A stretch of DNA of 53,805 bases from Gammaproteobacteria bacterium. GTDB lineage: Bacteria; Pseudomonadota; Gammaproteobacteria; Pseudomonadales; Pseudohongiellaceae. Positions within the stretch are counted from its first letter, which is position 1; each line of letters starts with the position of its first letter. The stretch is taken from contig PCCP01000118.1 of assembly GCA_002731775.1 (NCBI GenBank), forward strand, positions 1 through 53,805. The letters run 5' to 3'. Positions 16,995 through 26,853 of this stretch are shown here, in pieces. The position numbers and the translations under genes were made by a program. Below the pieces are notes generated by a model, which had not been told where the DNA came from, searched no databases, and saw only the letters and a program-made list of their open reading frames with translations.

Positions 16995-17486
16995 ATGCTA
17001 ACCAAGCTAAATTCACTACTCGGCAGATATGAAGAAAAATTCCAGGTTATTAGCTGGACGATTTTTCGACTACTCACGGCTTCCATGTTTATGACCCATG
17101 GCTATGCCAAGCTCTTTGGCGAGAACCCACAACCGTTTACCGGCGGTGGCATGACCAGCATAAATATTGGTGAAGTAATCTCCTTTCCCTTGCCCGGCGG
17201 CATCAATGCCTTGTTTATCGCCGGGCTTATCGAGTTTTTTGCGGGCCTGATGATTTTTGTCGGTTTCCGTACTCGTCTGGCGGCCTTGGTGACGATGTTA
17301 GAATTGACCATTGCGTATTTGATCGCTCATCTTGCCTGGTTTCCGACCCTGAATGGGGGCGAGCTGGCAGGCCTGTATTTCGTGGCATTTATGGTGATCC
17401 TTGCGGCGGGTGCTGGCCCATTCAGCGCGGATGCCTGGCTCACCAAACGTGCTCAGCAAAAGACAAGGCCAGCTAGTGGTAACTGA
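16995..17486 (+). CDS. DoxX family membrane protein
   Basis: 163 aa with four membrane segments: ISWTIFRLLTASMFMTHGYAK, the region of GGINALFIAGLIEFFAGLMI, LAALVTMLELTIAYLIAHLA, and LYFVAFMVILAAGAGPFSAD. R-L-x-x-A-x-M-F-x-x-H-G-x-x-K-L near the start and the C-terminal GAGPFSADAWL are standard DoxX features. DoxX-type proteins are small membrane proteins linked to thiosulfate:quinone oxidation in archaea or to oxidative stress; the role here is unknown. A strong GGAGGA ribosome site supports the start. The MFS gene follows after 88 bp. Confidence 0.9.
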   Translation: MLTKLNSLLGRYEEKFQVISWTIFRLLTASMFMTHGYAKLFGENPQPFTGGGMTSINIGEVISFPLPGGINALFIAGLIEFFAGLMIFVGFRTRLAALVTMLELTIAYLIAHLAWFPTLNGGELAGLYFVAFMVILAAGAGPFSADAWLTKRAQQKTRPASGN

Positions 17487-17574
17487 GGAGCCTCAGTAAC
17501 CTATCTGAACCCATTGGCAGGCGCTAATCGAGGCCAATCCCGGGCGCCTCTGAAATACTGCCGAGCAGCAGCTC

Positions 17575-18801
17575 ATGATCGCAGCGGATAACATCTGGAG
17601 AAACCCCGGGTTTCGCATTTACCTCGGCTCCACTGCTTTCTCCGGCGTCGCCTTCGCCATGCAGCAGTTACTGCTGAGCTGGATTCTGATTGGCATTCTG
17701 GAATTGCCAGCCACCCAGGTAGGGATGATACAAGCCCTGGCGGGCATACCGGGAATTTTTCTGATGTTGTTGGGCGGCGCCAGCGCCGATGGTCGCGATC
17801 CCAGGGCGCTGTTGATCCAGGTCTACTCAATTGCGCCAATAATGCCGCTGTTGCTCATCGCCATCATCAATGTAAACCAGCTCAACATCTGGCCGGTGAT
17901 TATCTGGGCTCTGGGAATGAGCGTGGTCATTTCCTACTCCAGCCCCGCCCAGCAGGCCATTCTCAGCCGCGTCGCCGGACAAGACATTCAGAAAGCGGTG
18001 TCGGCGACCACGACTATAGGGTTTCTGGTTCAGATGCTCGGCCTCAGTGTCGCCGGCACCATGGATGAGCTGGGGCTCGTACCGGTACTGACTTTTCAGG
18101 CGATCTGTGTCGGTCTCGGCGCCGTTGCCGTACGTCGACTTAAACCGCGGCCGCCTAAGCTGCCGGCGTCGAAACAGCCCACCTGGAAAATTATCCTGGA
18201 TGGACTGCATGCGGTCTATCGGCACAAAGTCATCTTTCAGGTGCTGACGATTAACTTTGTCTCCAGCATTTTCAATGCCGGCGCCTTCGCGACGGTGTTC
18301 CCTTTCATTATCAAACGGATCTACGATGGCGACGCCCTGTTGCTGTCCATGATGATGATTATTTTTTTTGGTGGCGCCGCCGCTTCCAACTTTATGATGT
18401 TTCGAATGCTGCCACTGACTCGTCCCGGCAGGATATTTCTCATCATGCAATTATCCCGGATGCTCATTCTCGGCCTGATGTGGTTGCGGCCCGAATTCTG
18501 GCTCATGGTGATCGCCAGCATCGCCTGGGGATTGAATATGGGCGTCACCACGACGCTCGCTCGCAGCATCGTGCAGGAATCGGCGTCAGTGCAATACCGC
18601 GCCAGGATTCTCTCTGTCTACAGCCTTGGTTTTATAGGCAGCGCACCCATTGGGGCGCTTATGCTGGGCTGGATGATAGATATATTTGGTATCCTGAACG
18701 CCTTGCTACCGGCAATGTTTATCTCCTTCGCCCTGTTCCTGTATGGCGTATTTTTTAGCGATGTTTTCAACTATGAGTCACCCGGGCAGGGCCCGGTGTA
18801 G
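17575..18801 (+). CDS. MFS transporter
   Basis: 408 aa with about 12 predicted membrane segments and a central cytoplasmic loop (RRLKPRPPKLPASKQPTWK, residues about 186-204). The A-motif-like loop GGASADGRDPRALL after segment 2 and the overall layout resemble the EntS/MFS_3 efflux branch (ENTH-like exporters). Substrate unknown; nothing nearby fixes it. It converges on the MBL hydrolase at 18808 with only 6 bp between the stops. Confidence 0.9.
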   Translation: MIAADNIWRNPGFRIYLGSTAFSGVAFAMQQLLLSWILIGILELPATQVGMIQALAGIPGIFLMLLGGASADGRDPRALLIQVYSIAPIMPLLLIAIINVNQLNIWPVIIWALGMSVVISYSSPAQQAILSRVAGQDIQKAVSATTTIGFLVQMLGLSVAGTMDELGLVPVLTFQAICVGLGAVAVRRLKPRPPKLPASKQPTWKIILDGLHAVYRHKVIFQVLTINFVSSIFNAGAFATVFPFIIKRIYDGDALLLSMMMIIFFGGAAASNFMMFRMLPLTRPGRIFLIMQLSRMLILGLMWLRPEFWLMVIASIAWGLNMGVTTTLARSIVQESASVQYRARILSVYSLGFIGSAPIGALMLGWMIDIFGILNALLPAMFISFALFLYGVFFSDVFNYESPGQGPV

Positions 18802-18807
18802 CCTCGC

Positions 18808-19791
18808 TTAAGGGCCGACGCTATGAGCCTGCAGCGTACTCAACCAGTGATCCAGGCCCTGGGCATTGAGCTCCATATCGCGGCCGATGAGTGCACGGAT
18901 AGTGTCTACATCGATGCCACATTGCGCGTCCAGCAAGTAATCGATACTTGCCTGCAGTAGCGACTGGGCGATGCGGTCACATCGATCCGGTTCCTGGGCA
19001 AGATCTTCGGCGGTATCGGCGTGATCCTGAATGGACTGTCGCAATAGGGTTTTCATCGCCGGTACATCTTCATGCATGCCGAAGTGAGTAACAAATACTC
19101 GCTGCGGGTCCAGCGTCATCAAACGATCGAGGCTGGATTGCCAGGCCAACGGATCGAATTGTATAGGCGTGGTGGGCGGAAAAATAAACCGTGACCGGCC
19201 GCAGTTTAATTCGGGATAACTGGCGCCGAAAGTATCGCCGGTGAACAAGCCTCGACTCAATTCGTCGTAGACCACGTAATGATGTCGCGCGTGGCCCGGG
19301 GTATCCAGGAAGACCAGCCTTCTGCCATTAAAATCCAGCTCGAAACCATCCTCCGCTATCTGTATACGGCCGGCATCGACAGCCGTGAGCCGCCCAAACA
19401 ACTTGCCGAATTCTTCTTCACCATAGACTGCGAGCGAACCAGCTTCCAGTTTTGCCGGGGCTATCATATGGCGAGCACCGCGGGGATGGATGATCAATGT
19501 CGCATTGGGGAATTGCTGCATCAGGCCGCCGGCGCCACCGGCATGATCGAGATGGACATGGGTTGGCATGATATAGGCGACAGCAGTGGGCGCTATGCCC
19601 TTGCGCCGCAAAACTTCACATAGTATCGGCACCGAATTATTAGTGCCGGTATCGATAAAGCCTGCCATTCCCCCATGTTCCAGAAGATAGCAGGCAGCCA
19701 GGCCCCGACGCTGCAGCATGGTATCGATGCAGCTAATCCCATGACCGAGGTCCTGGTAATAAACCGTGTCAGCCAGCGATGTGTCCCCCAT
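18808..19791 (-). CDS. MBL-fold metallo-hydrolase
   Basis: 327 aa, no signal peptide, so cytoplasmic. The di-metal site is intact: THVHLDHAGG (HxHxDH), then DTPGHARHHYVV, LFTGDTFGAS (bridging Asp) and VFVTHFGMHED. GHARHH and the length suggest the glyoxalase-II-like/hydroxyacyl-hydrolase branch with a C-terminal helical extension of about 90 residues. Substrate unknown. It is the last gene of the minus-strand train that starts at iscR; 77 bp separate it from the dehydratase gene upstream. Confidence 0.88.
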   Translation of the reverse strand: MGDTSLADTVYYQDLGHGISCIDTMLQRRGLAACYLLEHGGMAGFIDTGTNNSVPILCEVLRRKGIAPTAVAYIMPTHVHLDHAGGAGGLMQQFPNATLIIHPRGARHMIAPAKLEAGSLAVYGEEEFGKLFGRLTAVDAGRIQIAEDGFELDFNGRRLVFLDTPGHARHHYVVYDELSRGLFTGDTFGASYPELNCGRSRFIFPPTTPIQFDPLAWQSSLDRLMTLDPQRVFVTHFGMHEDVPAMKTLLRQSIQDHADTAEDLAQEPDRCDRIAQSLLQASIDYLLDAQCGIDVDTIRALIGRDMELNAQGLDHWLSTLQAHSVGP

Positions 19792-19868
19792 TCCTATTTA
19801 TTCTCCGATTTCGTAAAATGCCCTTCTGCTCCGAACCAGGCTCTGGCACGGTATACTGAATTAAAGGC

Positions 19869-20852
19869 TTACACAGACGGATACTGCTGCAGACAATGCT
19901 GTAAGGTCTGGGGATCCATATTACCACCGGACAAGACCAGGCCCACGGTTTCACCGGCAACTTCCAGCTTGTTGCCTAACAATGCCGCCAGCGCTGCTGC
20001 CCCGCCCGGCTCCACCACCAGCTTCAGATAGCGAAAGGCATAGCTCACGGCATAGGCTATGTCATCTTCGCTCACCACGAGATAATCATCCACCATCTCG
20101 CTATTGATGGACCAGGTTATTTCCCCCGGCGTCGGCGCCAACAGCGCATCGCACAGAGTTGGGCGGTTGACATCTATGCTGACGCGCTCCCCGGCCAATT
20201 TCGAGCGTCGGTGGTCGTCAAAATATTCTGGCTCAACCCCGTAGACCCGGGTCGGAGGATGCAGCGCCTTAACGGCTGTAGACACGCCCGCCAACAGACC
20301 GCCACCGCCGCAGGGGCTGAATACGCTATCCGGCACCCTGTCATTGTCCGCGAGCTGCTGCATGAGCTCCAGACCCGCCGTGCCCTGACCGGCGATAATA
20401 TCCACGTCGTCGAAAGCCGGAATTAATATCGCCCCGGTACTCTCCGCAATTTCCGCGGCAATGTCTTCCCGAGATTCGCTATGGCGGTCGTAAAACCGTA
20501 TGGTTGCTCCCAGTTTTTCCGTGCCTTCTTGCTTAATCGCCGGTGCATCTGTTGGCATCACGATAGTCGCGCGCAGTCCCAACAGTTTTGCCGCATAGGC
20601 GACACCCTGGGCATGGTTGCCAGACGAATAGGCAACCACGCCGAAGGCTTTTTCCGTATCGCTTAGTTGGCAGATGCGATTATATGCACCGCGAAATTTG
20701 AATGCGCCTATGTGTTGAAGACACTCAGGCTTGAGAAATACTTCCGCCCCCAGACGCTGGTTAAGAACATTCGATTGCAACAGTGGCGTTTTTATCGCCA
20801 CGCCCTGTAGACGGGCGGCCGCCCGGGAGATATCTTCCAGTGTTACTGCCAT
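19869..20852 (-). CDS. PLP-dependent threonine/serine dehydratase family enzyme
   Basis: 327 aa, fold-type II PLP enzyme. The PLP lysine is in HIGAFKFRGAYN, the substrate loop is SSGNHAQGVAYAAK and the phosphate-binding glycine loop is SPCGGGGLLAG; SGGNMD lies near the C-terminus. The length without a C-terminal regulatory ACT domain fits catabolic threonine dehydratases or serine/threo-3-hydroxyaspartate-racemase-like proteins, so the exact reaction (deamination or racemisation of Ser/Thr) is open. It lies 47 bp after der, on the same strand. Confidence 0.88.
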   Translation of the reverse strand: MAVTLEDISRAAARLQGVAIKTPLLQSNVLNQRLGAEVFLKPECLQHIGAFKFRGAYNRICQLSDTEKAFGVVAYSSGNHAQGVAYAAKLLGLRATIVMPTDAPAIKQEGTEKLGATIRFYDRHSESREDIAAEIAESTGAILIPAFDDVDIIAGQGTAGLELMQQLADNDRVPDSVFSPCGGGGLLAGVSTAVKALHPPTRVYGVEPEYFDDHRRSKLAGERVSIDVNRPTLCDALLAPTPGEITWSINSEMVDDYLVVSEDDIAYAVSYAFRYLKLVVEPGGAAALAALLGNKLEVAGETVGLVLSGGNMDPQTLQHCLQQYPSV

Positions 20853-20899
20853 ATTCTTGCCGCCATATTTTTTCTGCTTAACAAAAAATAGCTTATTAT

Positions 20900-22300
20900 T
20901 TAGAGGCGCCCTAGTTTTCGATTCTTTAGAATTCTTCGCTTGCGCGCAACTTGTTGTTGGTTAAGATTTTCCTCAGCCTTGACGAAGGGATTGTCATCGG
21001 ATCGTAGTAGGATTTTTATCGGCGTGCCTTCCAGTTTCAACCTTTTACGGAATGTTTTTTCCAGATAACGACTATAATGTCCGGGTAGTTTCTCAGTCTG
21101 TTTTCCATGAATGACGATGATCGGCGGGTTATGCCCCCCGCTATGAGCATAGCGCAGTTTGATACGTCGACCGCCGGCCATCGGCGGCGCATGGTCCACC
21201 ACCGCATCCTGCAATATTTGTGTGAGTTTATTGGTGGCAAGTTTCTTGTTAGCGGAGTCATAAGCCTTGTGTATAGATTTATACAAATCCCCCACGCCGG
21301 TGCCATACTTCGCGGAAATGAAATGAAGCTTGGCGAAGTCGACGAAGATAAAGCGCCGCCTGATCTCCGTTTTAATATGATCCTTGTCTGCGCTCTCCAT
21401 ACCGTCCCATTTATTCAGTGCGATCACCAGGGCGCGGCCGGTCTCGATGACATAACCCAACAGGTGTAGATCCTGCTCCACGATACCGGTGCGGGCGTCT
21501 ACGATCAGTACTACCACATTGGCATCCTGTATTGCCTGCAGGGCCTTAACTACTGAAAATTTCTCCACGGTCTCTTTGGTCTTGCCGCGCCTTCTGATAC
21601 CCGCAGTGTCGATCAGGGTATAGGGTACGCCTCGACGCTCGAAGGGAATATAAACACTATCACGTGTCGTACCCGGCTGATCGAAGACCACGACCCGATC
21701 CTCACCGAGCATACGATTAACCAGGGTGGACTTGCCCACGTTGGGCCTGCCGGCGATAGCAATTTTAATGCCCTTCGTTGCGACTGCTTCGGTGCTGGTC
21801 TCATCCTCGTCAGAAAAATCCTTCAACACCCGTGCCAGCATATTGCTTACGCCACGACCCTGTGTTGCCGTAATCGGGAACAGATCTGCCATGCCCAGGC
21901 TGTAAAAATCTGCCATCGCCTGGTCCGGGTCCAGGCCATCGATCTTGTTTACCAGCATATAGCTGTTTTTATTGTTTTTGCGCAGATAGTCGGCAATTTT
22001 GTTGTCGTCTGGTGTGAGCCCGTCCTTGGCATCGACAAGAAACAGGCAAATATCGGCTTCTTCGATAGCCTGTAGCGACTGCGACGCCATCTCGTGATCT
22101 ATGCCATCTTCATAGCCGGTGATTCCGCCGGTGTCGATGGCGATGAAATGCTGCTGGCCCAACTGTCCATCACCGTATTGACGGTCACGGGTCAGCCCCG
22201 GAACATTTGCCACGATGGCATCGCGACTCCGGGTGAGACGATTGAATAGTGTTGATTTACCGACGTTGGGGCGACCAACGATGGCGATAACTGGCCGCAT
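20900..22300 (-). CDS. der: ribosome-biogenesis GTPase Der (EngA)
   Basis: 466 aa. Two tandem G domains each have a P-loop ([17 protein letters not shown] at the start, [18 protein letters not shown] near residue 180), DTGG/DTAG switch II motifs and NKID/NKWD specificity motifs. The C-terminal KH-like domain follows ([25 protein letters not shown]). Der binds the 50S subunit and is essential for its assembly. It ends a highly conserved block hisS-yfgM-bamB-der; 21 bp separate it from bamB. Confidence 0.98.
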   Translation of the reverse strand: MRPVIAIVGRPNVGKSTLFNRLTRSRDAIVANVPGLTRDRQYGDGQLGQQHFIAIDTGGITGYEDGIDHEMASQSLQAIEEADICLFLVDAKDGLTPDDNKIADYLRKNNKNSYMLVNKIDGLDPDQAMADFYSLGMADLFPITATQGRGVSNMLARVLKDFSDEDETSTEAVATKGIKIAIAGRPNVGKSTLVNRMLGEDRVVVFDQPGTTRDSVYIPFERRGVPYTLIDTAGIRRRGKTKETVEKFSVVKALQAIQDANVVVLIVDARTGIVEQDLHLLGYVIETGRALVIALNKWDGMESADKDHIKTEIRRRFIFVDFAKLHFISAKYGTGVGDLYKSIHKAYDSANKKLATNKLTQILQDAVVDHAPPMAGGRRIKLRYAHSGGHNPPIIVIHGKQTEKLPGHYSRYLEKTFRKRLKLEGTPIKILLRSDDNPFVKAEENLNQQQVARKRRILKNRKLGRL

Positions 22301-22321
22301 GGTACAAACCTGGTGAGATTA

Positions 22322-23545
22322 TCATTGCAAACTGAGGGCCGCGAGACTGCCGTCATTACTGAATACATAAAGCGTGCCGTTATTCGCCAGCAAATTTGCG
22401 CGGACACCATCACCATCGACCTGAAAGCGACCAACCAGGCGACCATCAACCTGGGAAATAAGATGGATGTAGCCTTCGAAATCAGCCACGGCAATATAAT
22501 TGCCAATCACAGTCGGCGCCGTAATCGACCGGAAATGAAGATCGTTGTTTTCCCAAACCACGTCTTCGCTATTGTCTCTGATAGCAATGACGCGGCTCTC
22601 ATCATCACTGTAGTAAATATTGCCGAAGCCCTGCTCCATGCCGTGGTAGCTCGATGCCTGGATACCCCATACGATGCGACCGGAGTTGATTTCAAAGGCC
22701 ATCAGATTGCCTTGGTAGCTGGCGGCAAGAATTCGATTACCATCAAGCAATAAATTGCCATCCACATCGATCACACGATCGATATCGTAACGACCCTCGG
22801 GTATCGCCACCCGTTCTTCCCAGAACAGGACACCATCTTCTGCGGCCACCGAAATCAGCGTGCCGTTGCTGAATCCTGCGATAACTGACCCTGAAGGCGT
22901 GATGACTGGTTGACTGGTCCCGCGCAGGGTGAGTGCCGGCAAGGTGGTTTCATAGGTCCAGCGCTGACTGCCATCGGACGCTTCCAGCGCCACCAGTTTG
23001 CCGTCCACTGTCTGGGCGACGGCGATATCACCATTGGTTTGTGGTGCCGAAAGCACTTCACTGGAAACCGCACCGGTCCACAAGATCTCGCCGTTACCCT
23101 GATCCAGCGCGACTACTTCGGCGTCCTCGGTACCAATCATGACCAATCCATCACCCGCGCCAACACCACCAGTGATGGTAGACGCTATACGTTGACGCCA
23201 CAATACGTTACCAGTGGATAGCTCAACTGCCAGCACGATGCCGTTTTCACTTGCAGCATAGATCACGCCGCTGTCGATAATCGGCGTAATTTTTGTATAG
23301 TTGTCACCCTGGCCGTTGCCCACACTGATGCGCCATTGCCGGTTCATTTCTACTTCCCTGTCGAATAGGCCCAGCTCCACCGGCAGATTGATCTCCTCAT
23401 CGTCAGCAAACCAGTCCAGCGGGTTGAGGTAGTTGCAGCCGGACAGGGCCAGGGCGAAGACGGCGGCGACGGCCAGGCGCAGATGGCTGCTTTGGATCCT
23501 GGACTTAACAGAGTACGTGGGAATAATGTAAGGGTTTTTTTCCAT
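22322..23545 (-). CDS. bamB: outer-membrane assembly lipoprotein BamB
   Basis: About 407 aa from the ATG at 23545. A TTG at 23569 overlapping the yfgM stop would add 8 residues; neither start has a clear ribosome site. A lipoprotein signal ends in ALALSG-C, then an eight-bladed PQQ-like propeller (ELSTGNVLWRQRI, LDQGNGEILWTGAV, SDGSQRWTYE, EINSGRIVWGIQ). BamB is the periplasmic scaffold of the BAM complex, which inserts beta-barrels in the outer membrane. It is not a PQQ enzyme despite the fold shared with the dehydrogenases in this window. Confidence 0.96.
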   Translation of the reverse strand: MEKNPYIIPTYSVKSRIQSSHLRLAVAAVFALALSGCNYLNPLDWFADDEEINLPVELGLFDREVEMNRQWRISVGNGQGDNYTKITPIIDSGVIYAASENGIVLAVELSTGNVLWRQRIASTITGGVGAGDGLVMIGTEDAEVVALDQGNGEILWTGAVSSEVLSAPQTNGDIAVAQTVDGKLVALEASDGSQRWTYETTLPALTLRGTSQPVITPSGSVIAGFSNGTLISVAAEDGVLFWEERVAIPEGRYDIDRVIDVDGNLLLDGNRILAASYQGNLMAFEINSGRIVWGIQASSYHGMEQGFGNIYYSDDESRVIAIRDNSEDVVWENNDLHFRSITAPTVIGNYIAVADFEGYIHLISQVDGRLVGRFQVDGDGVRANLLANNGTLYVFSNDGSLAALSLQ

Positions 23546-23565
23546 AATGGTTGCTTGCGGAAAAC

Positions 23566-24234
23566 TCAACTTCCGTCGCTGATATTATCCAGCTTCATGC
23601 GCAGGATATCGCTATTGGAACCTGCCTGCTGTGCGGCAACATAGGCTTCCCGCGCATCGACAATACGACCCAGGGAGAAATAAATATCGCCTCTGAGCTC
23701 GGCGAACCCAGGCTCGTATGTGACCGGGTTGACGTTGTTTACCAGGGTCAGGGCACGCTCGGCATCACCTCTTGCCAGGATAACCCGACCTAATCGCAGC
23801 TTGGTCGTGAGGATCAAACCGGGATTGGTCTGCTTAAAAAACCCGCTTTGCTGATTATCCAATATCCATTGCAATGATGACTCTGCCGACTCCAGATCAT
23901 TAACCCCCACCGCTTGCTGGGCATCGAACAGAGAAGCGAACAGTGCATAGATAGTGTCGTTGTGCTCGGCCCGCAATGCGCTGGCCAGCTCGATTACCCG
24001 GGCACCGTCCTCTGTGCTGACGGTCACGCCCTCGCTCACCGCTGCGATACTCAGAATCCCCTCGTACAGGTCTGACGCCGCATCCGCGCTGGCGAGTCGA
24101 GAGTTTTGCCAGAGCAACCAACCGGTATAGCCGGCAACCACCACCACGATCATCAATACCAGCTGTTTGCCGTTCTCATCCCACCACTTCTTGAGGGCTT
24201 CTACTGTCTCTTCTTCTGCCGCGTTCAACGCCAC
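23566..24234 (-). CDS. yfgM: YfgM-like ancillary SecYEG translocon / TPR membrane protein
   Basis: 222 aa. The cytoplasmic start ETVEALKKWWDENGKQ is followed by one membrane helix (LVLMIVVVVAGYTGWLLW, residues about 20-37) and a periplasmic TPR_21 domain (LASALRAEHNDTIYALFASL, ESSLQWILDNQ, GRVILARGDAERAL, GDIYFSLGRIVDAREAY). YfgM links the Sec translocon to periplasmic chaperones in E. coli. It starts with GTG at 24234, supported by AGGAG 6 nt upstream. The gene sits between hisS and bamB as in most gammaproteobacteria. Confidence 0.93.
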   Translation of the reverse strand: MALNAAEEETVEALKKWWDENGKQLVLMIVVVVAGYTGWLLWQNSRLASADAASDLYEGILSIAAVSEGVTVSTEDGARVIELASALRAEHNDTIYALFASLFDAQQAVGVNDLESAESSLQWILDNQQSGFFKQTNPGLILTTKLRLGRVILARGDAERALTLVNNVNPVTYEPGFAELRGDIYFSLGRIVDAREAYVAAQQAGSNSDILRMKLDNISDGS

Positions 24235-24392
24235 GACTCACTCCTGTTTCTGCTTCAGTTAGATTCGATCTGGATTATTCCGATTGGTTCCGGATGCCGT
24301 GTTCATTCAACGGGTCCGGTCGGCCCAGCGAAAAAGTGCTAATTCTACCTGTTTGTGTGCCGTAGGGCACGGTGCAATGTCCCCAACAGGCT

Positions 24393-25691
24393 CTATGACG
24401 CCGAAATACCGAGAAATTTCCCGACTTTCTCTATACAGCGGCCTATTGCCACCGTGGTCGATACCCCTGCATCATCCAGTGTACGAATTTTCACCTCTGC
24501 AAGCGGCGTCTCGGCGTCGCCTTCCCGTTCCATAATCACAGCCAGGCCGGCGCCACTGTTGAAGGCACGTTTTAACTGATTATTGTATTTACCGCCCCCG
24601 CTATGACAAATCACACCCAGATGCGGGTATTGATCACGGATTTGTTGACTCAACTGCAGGCCCTGCTCGGCCAGATTGCTGCCAACCACCAGCACGTACA
24701 CATCGATCCGCTGGCGCGCGGAATCGGGTACTTTCTGCAGGGAATCCAACATCAGCACCAATCGCTCGACTCCAATTGCAAAGCCGGCTGCCAGCGTCGG
24801 CTTGCCACCTAGCTGCGCAACCAGGCCATCATAGCGACCGCCACCGCATACCGCACCCTGGGCTCCGAGGGACTCCGTAGTCCATTCAAACACACAGTTA
24901 TTGTAATAATCCAGACCCCGCACCAGGCGTGGGTTTTGCCTATAGTTAATTCCGGCGGCTCGTAACAGGTGCTGCAATTGCAGCACCTGGGCCTGGCTGT
25001 CGGCATTGACGAAATCAGCAAGCAGCGGTGCATCGCTTAACGCCGCCTGTACCGCAGGATTTTTGCTGTCCAGCACTCTCATGGGATTGCTGAGCAAGCG
25101 CTTGCGCGCATCGTTATCGAGCTGCCCAGATTTCGACTCGAGGAATTTTCTCAGCGCCTGGCCGTAGTGCCGCCGGTCCTCTGCACTGCCAATATTATTA
25201 ATCTCGAGGGCCACAAAGTCGGTCAAATTCAGTTCGCGCCACAGTATCGCCGCCAACTGGATAATCTCCGCATCGATATCCGGTCCCGCCATGCCAAACG
25301 CTTCTATGCCAAATTGATGAAATTGACGATAACGGCCTTTCTGCGGGCGCTCATGCCTGAACATGGGACCCTGGTACCAGAGCCGCTGTTGCTGGTTGTA
25401 CAGCAGACCATGTTGGTCCGCTGCCCGCACACAACCGGCGGTGCCTTCCGGTCGCAGGGTCAGGCTGTCACCGTTACGGTCATCGAAACTGTACATCTCC
25501 TTTTCGACAATATCGGTGATTTCGCCAATCGAGCGCTTGAATAATTGGGTTTGTTCGAGAATAGGAAAGCGAATCTCTCGGTAACCAAAGCTTTGAACCA
25601 CGCGGGCAAAGCAAGTTTCAAGATATCGCCAGGTCGGTGATTGCTCTGGGAGAATGTCATTCATCCCACGGATAGCTTGTAGTTTGGCCAT
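24393..25691 (-). CDS. hisS: histidyl-tRNA synthetase
   Basis: 432 aa. Class II core: motif 1 near YLETCFARVVQSFGYREI, LRPEGTAGCVRA (motif 2 region), QFGIEAFG, and the histidine motif LVRGLDYYNNCVFEW. Motif 3 is GFAIGVERL, and a C-terminal anticodon-binding domain covers about 330-430 (VYVLVVGSNLAEQG). It charges tRNA-His in the cytoplasm. It is followed after 158 bp by yfgM, the only gap above 120 bp in this stretch, so an internal promoter for yfgM-bamB-der is possible. Confidence 0.98.
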   Translation of the reverse strand: MAKLQAIRGMNDILPEQSPTWRYLETCFARVVQSFGYREIRFPILEQTQLFKRSIGEITDIVEKEMYSFDDRNGDSLTLRPEGTAGCVRAADQHGLLYNQQQRLWYQGPMFRHERPQKGRYRQFHQFGIEAFGMAGPDIDAEIIQLAAILWRELNLTDFVALEINNIGSAEDRRHYGQALRKFLESKSGQLDNDARKRLLSNPMRVLDSKNPAVQAALSDAPLLADFVNADSQAQVLQLQHLLRAAGINYRQNPRLVRGLDYYNNCVFEWTTESLGAQGAVCGGGRYDGLVAQLGGKPTLAAGFAIGVERLVLMLDSLQKVPDSARQRIDVYVLVVGSNLAEQGLQLSQQIRDQYPHLGVICHSGGGKYNNQLKRAFNSGAGLAVIMEREGDAETPLAEVKIRTLDDAGVSTTVAIGRCIEKVGKFLGISAS

Positions 25692-25737
25692 AGTGCAGAT
25701 TCAGTTACTTATGTCGTCGTTACTGTGCGACCGGCGC

Positions 25738-26850
25738 TTAGCCGGTGGCAATAATGTCCTTCTCGAGCGACTGTTTTTCCATAACCCGCGCTCGAACCAT
25801 TGCTTCCAGCTCATCGACAAGATTGGCGTTGCTTATTTTATGATCCGGCACCCCCTCCACATAAACCAGGTTATTCGGGCTGGCTCCGGTCAGGCCGATC
25901 TCGACCACCTTGGCCTCGCCCGGGCCATTGACGATACAGCCGATGACGGCAACATCTATCGGTGTGGTGATGTCTTCGAGACGAGATTCCAATTCATTGA
26001 CCACGCCGATCACATCGAAGTTTTGCCGAGAACAACTGGGACAGGCAACCAGGTTTACGCCACGGTGACGCAGGCCCAGGCTCTTCAGGATATCAAAGCC
26101 CACTTTCACTTCTTCCACCGGATCCGCTGCCAGGGATATTCGAATAGTATCGCCGATGCCTTCCATCAGCAGCGATCCGAGGCCTATGGCCGACTTCACA
26201 GTGCCAGAGCGCAAGCCTCCTGCCTCCGTGATACCCAGGTGAAACGGCTGCTCTATCTGGGATGCCAGGCTACGATAGGCCTCTAGGGTCATAAATATTT
26301 CCGAGGACTTGAGACTGATCTTGAAGTCCTGAAAGTCCAGCTTGTCCAGAATCTCAATCTGATTGAGCGCCGACTCGACCATGGCCTCGGCATTCGGCTC
26401 CCGATATTTCCGCAGCAGGGCCTTGCCCAGCGATCCCGCATTAACTCCGATTCGCAACGGTATGCCTTTGTCTTTTGCGCTATCGACAACGGCTCGAATT
26501 CGCTGTTCATTGCCTATATTGCCCGGATTAATGCGCAGACAATCGACACCGTAATCCAGCACCTTAAGAGCGATACGATGGTCGAAGTGGATGTCGGCTA
26601 CCAGTGGCACCTGCACTTGAGCGCGGATTATCTTGAAGGCTTCGGCGGCATCCATGCTGGGTACAGACACCCGCACGATATCCACACCGGCCGCTACCAG
26701 ACGTGAAATTTGAGCCACTGTAGCCTCTACCTCACAGGTTTCCGTGTTGGTCATGCTCTGCACGGAAACAGGTGCATCACCGCCTACGGCAACGTTGCCT
26801 ACCATGAGCTGGCGGGTCTTGCGACGGGAAATAAGCGGATTGGGATTCAT
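25738..26850 (-). CDS. ispG: 4-hydroxy-3-methylbut-2-enyl diphosphate synthase (IspG/GcpE)
   Basis: 370 aa. The TIM-barrel N-terminal domain carries [15 protein letters not shown] and [13 protein letters not shown]; the C-terminal domain holds the three [4Fe-4S] cysteines in [11 protein letters not shown] and [12 protein letters not shown]. It catalyses the penultimate step of the MEP isoprenoid pathway and needs a 4Fe-4S cluster, a functional link with the ISC genes on the same strand. Only 3 bp separate it from rodZ. Confidence 0.98.
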   Translation of the reverse strand: MNPNPLISRRKTRQLMVGNVAVGGDAPVSVQSMTNTETCEVEATVAQISRLVAAGVDIVRVSVPSMDAAEAFKIIRAQVQVPLVADIHFDHRIALKVLDYGVDCLRINPGNIGNEQRIRAVVDSAKDKGIPLRIGVNAGSLGKALLRKYREPNAEAMVESALNQIEILDKLDFQDFKISLKSSEIFMTLEAYRSLASQIEQPFHLGITEAGGLRSGTVKSAIGLGSLLMEGIGDTIRISLAADPVEEVKVGFDILKSLGLRHRGVNLVACPSCSRQNFDVIGVVNELESRLEDITTPIDVAVIGCIVNGPGEAKVVEIGLTGASPNNLVYVEGVPDHKISNANLVDELEAMVRARVMEKQSLEKDIIATG

Positions 26851-26853
26851 GGC

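Noticed and set aside
17827..18450. 207-codon minus-strand frame
   Set aside because: Antisense to the MFS transporter; rich in His/Arg/Gln as expected from the complement of hydrophobic codons.
22322..23545. Annotating the BamB propeller as another PQQ dehydrogenase
   Set aside because: It has a lipobox, no PQQ/calcium pocket motifs, and the conserved yfgM-bamB-der context.
25654..26286. 210-codon plus-strand frame
   Set aside because: Antisense to ispG; no recognisable domain.
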